64,000 bases of DNA from Winogradskyella ursingii (GTDB taxonomy: Bacteria > Bacteroidota > Bacteroidia > Flavobacteriales > Flavobacteriaceae), in the NCBI RefSeq assembly GCF_013403975.1, contig NZ_JABFDH010000002.1:558001-622000 (forward strand). Direction: 5' to 3'. Shown here piece after piece: positions 61,816 to 64,000 of the stretch. How positions within the stretch are numbered: the first letter of the stretch is position 1; each line of letters opens with the position of its first letter. A program made the translations under genes and the position numbers. The notes below the pieces were generated by a model. The model did not search any database and had not been told where the DNA came from. It worked only from the letters and a program-made list of their open reading frames with translations.

Positions 61816-62928
61816 ATGAATAGTAAAACGTTTTTGCTTGTATCTTTTTTAATTTTTTGTTTTTCATGTAAAAATGAAAAATCCAAAAATTCAGGTTCTG
61901 GAACAGAAACAGTAATAAACCAATCAACCGATTCTTTGATTTACCCAGAAGAGACTCATTTTAAATCTTTGAGACAAGTCACATTTGGTGGCGATAATGC
62001 TGAAGCGTATTGGAGTTTTGACGATAAGCAATTGGTATTTCAATCTAACAACGCAAATTGGGGAGTTGGCTGTGACCAAATGTTTTTAATGGATGCCAAC
62101 GAAACTTTTATGGATAGTGCGCCACCACCAATGGTGAGTACCGGAAAGGGCAGAACCACTTGTGCCTACTTTTTACCCGACAACAAACATATTATTTACG
62201 CTTCTACGCATTTAAAGCAAGATGAATGTCCAGAAACTCCGTTGCGTAAAAACGGAAAATACATTTGGCCAATCTATGATAGTTACGACATTTTTGTGGC
62301 CGATTTAGAAGGCAATATTGTGAAACAATTGACTGATGAGATTGGCTATGACGCAGAACCAACTGTGTCTCCAAAAGGTGATAAAATCGTATTCACCTCA
62401 ACCCGTAGTGGCGATTTAGAATTGTACACCATGAATATAGATGGTAGCGATGTTAAGCAAATAACTAACGAATTGGGTTACGATGGCGGAGCTTTCTTTT
62501 CGCCAGACGGGACCAAATTGATTTTCCGCTCATCACGACCAAAAACTGAAAAAGAAATCAAAGAATACAAGGATTTATTGGCAGAAGGATTGGTTGAGCC
62601 AACTGAAATGGAACTGTACATCTGTAATGCAGACGGTTCTGATTTAAGACAATTAACGGATTTGGGCAATGCCAATTGGAGTCCCTTCTTTCATCCATCT
62701 GGTAAAAAAATATTGTTCTCCTCTAATTTTGAGGCTGAGCGTGGTTTCCCTTTCAATCTTTATTTAATTGATATCGACGGGAAAAATTTAACGCGTGTTA
62801 CCCACGGAGAAACTTTTGATGCTTTTCCTGTATTCTCAAACGATGGTAAGTATTTAGCTTTTTCGTCTAACCGAAACAATGGTGGCGGTCGGGACACCAA
62901 TCTATTTATTGCCGAGTGGCAGGATTAA
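61816..62928 (+). CDS. TolB-like beta-propeller lipoprotein
   Basis: 370 residues. A lipoprotein signal (MNSKTFLLVSFLIFCFSC) leads to repeated PD40/WD40-like blades: AYWSFDDKQLVFQSNNANWG, AEPTVSPKGDKIVFTSTRSG, DGGAFFSPDGTKLIFRSSRP, SPFFHPSGKKILFSSNF and AFPVFSNDGKYLAFSSNRNN. The TolB-type propeller is usually a protein-interaction or glycan/peptide-binding surface; no enzyme site is seen. Its partner is unknown; it is divergent from the M28 peptidase. Confidence 0.87.
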   Translation: MNSKTFLLVSFLIFCFSCKNEKSKNSGSGTETVINQSTDSLIYPEETHFKSLRQVTFGGDNAEAYWSFDDKQLVFQSNNANWGVGCDQMFLMDANETFMDSAPPPMVSTGKGRTTCAYFLPDNKHIIYASTHLKQDECPETPLRKNGKYIWPIYDSYDIFVADLEGNIVKQLTDEIGYDAEPTVSPKGDKIVFTSTRSGDLELYTMNIDGSDVKQITNELGYDGGAFFSPDGTKLIFRSSRPKTEKEIKEYKDLLAEGLVEPTEMELYICNADGSDLRQLTDLGNANWSPFFHPSGKKILFSSNFEAERGFPFNLYLIDIDGKNLTRVTHGETFDAFPVFSNDGKYLAFSSNRNNGGGRDTNLFIAEWQD

Positions 62929-62930
62929 AT

Positions 62931-64000
62931 TTATTGCAGATCTTTTAACCTTTCTCTTTCTTCCTCACTCGTGCTACGCTCATTAGTTTGAAGCTTTGTG
63001 TTTCCAAATTTGTAACGGAAGCCTAATTGAACGAAACGTGTGTCTACATCTACAAAACTCGAACTGGACTGATTGAGATAATCTGTTCTAGTTCTAAAAT
63101 TTTGATAATTAAATAAATCTCCTGCAGAAAGAGAAATGATTCCGTTATTTTTTAAAATACTTTTTGAAATACTGAGTTCTGAGATTAATCGCCCTTCTAC
63201 CGTTTGTAAATTTTGGAGGTTGTCACTAATCCATGTAAGGTTTAAATTAACATTTAAACTATTGTCTTCTAAAAATAAAGCATATGGTGCAATGATAACG
63301 AGGTTGGACCATTGATTCAATTCTACAAACCCATTGCCAAAATCTACTTCTTCTGTAATATTGAATATGGATACTGCCGAGTAAACTCCCCATTTAGCTT
63401 TATAATATTGAAACAGAAAATCAAAACCATAATCTACCATTTTATCAATATTGGTTGGTGTAAAGGCAATAATATTAGTTTCGTTGTTTTGTCGTGGTAA
63501 CTCTTCAATTGCACCAGAATAGTTGTCGTAATAAGCCTCAACAGTAAAATACTCTAAAAAGTTAATTCCGAAATTATAATGGTCTTTATAAGTTGGCGTC
63601 AAGTTTGGGTTACCGACCACGACGGTGTTTTCGTTCAAGAAAAAAGTAAATGGATTTAAATCGGTATAGCTCGGTCTTGTAATGCTCCTTTTGTAATTGC
63701 CGTAAATTGAGACCTCTTCAGCTATATTGTGAGATAAACTGGCGTTAGGAAACCAATTGAGATACTCTTGGGTGTTGAGCTCTCCCAAAGTTGGAGATTC
63801 GCCTTCGATATCTGTCTGCTCTACTCTAATCCCTAAGTTTAAATCCCACTTTTCCCAAGATTTAGAAAAATTAGCGTAGCCAGCAAATACATTTTCGTCA
63901 TAATTAAAGGCGTTAGAATTTGCCGTGTTTACAACCTCATTTCCATTTATTATGTCTAATCGAGTGATGTCACTCTCCGTATTGACATTAGAAAATTTTA
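62931..64000 (-). CDS. TonB-dependent receptor-like outer-membrane beta-barrel protein, 5' part outside window
   Basis: The frame stays open to the last base of the window, so this is the C-terminal part (about 356 codons) only. The visible region is beta-barrel: NFGINFLEYFTVEAYYDNYS, SRLDIINGN-like turns upstream, ISLSAGDLFNYQNFRTRTDY and VQLGFRYKFGNTKLQTNERS at the end. It matches the flavobacterial outer-membrane beta-barrel family that resembles TonB-dependent receptors. No plug domain is seen because it lies outside. The short acidic tail (STSEEERERLKDLQ) is typical of the family. Confidence 0.85.
   Translation of the reverse strand, partial: KFSNVNTESDITRLDIINGNEVVNTANSNAFNYDENVFAGYANFSKSWEKWDLNLGIRVEQTDIEGESPTLGELNTQEYLNWFPNASLSHNIAEEVSIYGNYKRSITRPSYTDLNPFTFFLNENTVVVGNPNLTPTYKDHYNFGINFLEYFTVEAYYDNYSGAIEELPRQNNETNIIAFTPTNIDKMVDYGFDFLFQYYKAKWGVYSAVSIFNITEEVDFGNGFVELNQWSNLVIIAPYALFLEDNSLNVNLNLTWISDNLQNLQTVEGRLISELSISKSILKNNGIISLSAGDLFNYQNFRTRTDYLNQSSSSFVDVDTRFVQLGFRYKFGNTKLQTNERSTSEEERERLKDLQ

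Overview
This window is chromosomal DNA from a marine-type member of the Flavobacteriaceae (phylum Bacteroidota). The evidence is AT-rich, densely packed genes, AT-rich leaders without clear Shine-Dalgarno sites, several matches to the Bacteroidota -7 promoter element TAnnTTTG, a type IX secretion C-terminal sorting domain (35485-36303), a probable PID-CTERM protein (56073-56267), an OmpA protein with thrombospondin type 3 repeats, and the order yceD(DUF177)-rpmF-fabH-accB-accC. I cannot name the genus with confidence. I see no insertion sequence, prophage, CRISPR array or rRNA. Two tRNA genes are present.

Layout. 1-8681: the 3' part of an AddA-type helicase-nuclease, glycine C-acetyltransferase (kbl), an OmpA protein, an AddB-like nuclease and an alpha/beta hydrolase. 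8682-20495: a hybrid histidine kinase, an acyl-CoA dehydrogenase, tRNA-Ala, a universal stress protein, GNAT and MATE genes, a 2OG-Fe(II) oxygenase, queD, an LpxH-like phosphatase, an MFS carrier and recJ. 20496-26154: a possible broken small gene, osmC and an AhpD-like gene in divergent orientation, a Fe-S uracil-DNA glycosylase, a disulfide-oxidoreductase-like flavoprotein, rsmI and DoxX. 26155-32807: tdk-alr, mscL, asd, a lipoprotein prolyl oligopeptidase and an orphan ABC ATPase. 32808-35461: a leader region with an attenuator-like architecture, then a TPR protein and the RNA ligase RtcB. 35485-39071: a T9SS cargo protein, and a three-domain phosphodiesterase-TPR-sulfotransferase protein preceded by an overlapping small ORF.

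39167-48655 (minus strand, transcribed from 48655 downward) is the most distinctive block. It holds YceI, an FAD oxidoreductase, a SAM methyltransferase, a type III polyketide synthase, a FabL-like enoyl reductase, a FabZ-like dehydratase, a FabF-like ketosynthase, a dedicated ACP, a phosphopantetheinyl transferase and an MMPL/RND exporter. It reads as a complete lipid-polyketide pathway: make an acyl chain on a private ACP, extend and cyclise it on the type III PKS, methylate and oxidise the ring, then export it. A phenolic lipid or alkyl-quinone product is my inference. Nearly every gap between 41428 and 45246 carries a palindromic dispersed repeat, and three genes in the window end inside such repeats.

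48719-64000: a GreA/GreB-like protein, a DAO-family oxidase, the accC-accB-fabH-rpmF-yceD operon, pdxA and ribE, a CAT-anticodon tRNA, methylmalonyl-CoA epimerase, rbfA with a LolC/E-like permease, dusB, an M28 peptidase with a PDZ domain, a TolB-like propeller lipoprotein, and the C-terminal part of an outer-membrane receptor that runs off the window.

The two observations I would follow first are the leader-peptide/terminator region upstream of the TPR-RtcB genes (32901-33111) and the type III PKS cluster.
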